A stretch of DNA of 12,602 nt from Actinomycetota bacterium (GTDB taxonomy: Bacteria > Actinomycetota > Acidimicrobiia > IMCC26256 > BP-133): positions 1 to 12,602 of the forward strand of contig JAUZEX010000786.1 of the NCBI GenBank assembly GCA_030838815.1. Direction: 5' to 3'. Each line of letters opens with the position of its first letter. The first letter of the stretch is position 1. Of this stretch, positions 12,591 through 12,602 are shown one piece after another. The notes under the pieces were generated by a model. That model did not search any database. It was not told the origin of the DNA and saw nothing but the letters and a program-made list of their open reading frames with translations. Made by a program: the position numbers and the translations under genes.

Positions 12591-12602
12591 ATGGCTCTCT
12601 GG
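12591..12602 (+). CDS. Start of a gene cut off by the window edge
   Basis: ATG at 12591 is preceded by a good GGAAGGA ribosome binding site (12579-12585), and only four codons (MALW) are visible, so the product cannot be named. It is noted because the long structured region upstream probably belongs to its leader. Confidence 0.6.

Noticed and set aside
1..12602. Search for CRISPR arrays, insertion sequences, tRNA or rRNA genes and attachment sites
   Set aside because: No regularly spaced direct repeats, transposase-like proteins, terminal inverted repeats or tRNA-like cloverleaf sequences were seen by eye.

Overview
This is a high-GC window with GTG starts, tight operons and Actinomycetota-type families (a DinB/TIGR03086-like protein of the mycothiol-dependent maleylpyruvate isomerase superfamily, a TPR-LuxR regulator, a tandem dimeric alpha/beta-barrel protein). 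An actinobacterium, possibly of the Acidimicrobiia, is the best guess; no rRNA or other taxonomic marker is present.

The left two thirds (1-7917) hold the main feature: four paralogous gene pairs around one MarR-type regulator. Each pair is a small protein carrying a stand-alone phosphohistidine 'swivelling' domain (PEP-utilisers type, with the active-site His kept) followed by a ~400-residue or longer protein of a family I do not recognise. Three pairs form a leftward operon (5487 to beyond position 1) with overlapping or near-touching genes in the order small-large-small-large-small-large. The fourth pair (6318-7917) runs rightward behind the MarR gene and is closest to the first leftward pair, so the locus looks like an inverted duplication around the regulator. 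A good promoter for the leftward operon (TAGACA-17-TAAGTT) is overlapped by two palindromes that could be the MarR operator. No ATP-grasp or PEP/pyruvate-binding domain is visible in the window, so the phosphoryl donor, if any, is off-window or is a new activity of the large proteins. I infer a split, multi-paralogue phosphotransferase-like system; its substrate is unknown.

The right third is more ordinary: a tandem dimeric alpha/beta-barrel protein (8096-8698) with a strong intrinsic terminator, a convergent DinB-like protein (8755-9300, minus), a divergent cupin (9628-9999), a TPR-LuxR regulator (10045-11679), and a convergent small lipoprotein (11695-12093, minus). The last ~500 bases before a gene that starts at 12591 hold no convincing ORF, but several perfect or near-perfect inverted repeats suggest a structured RNA leader or small RNA.
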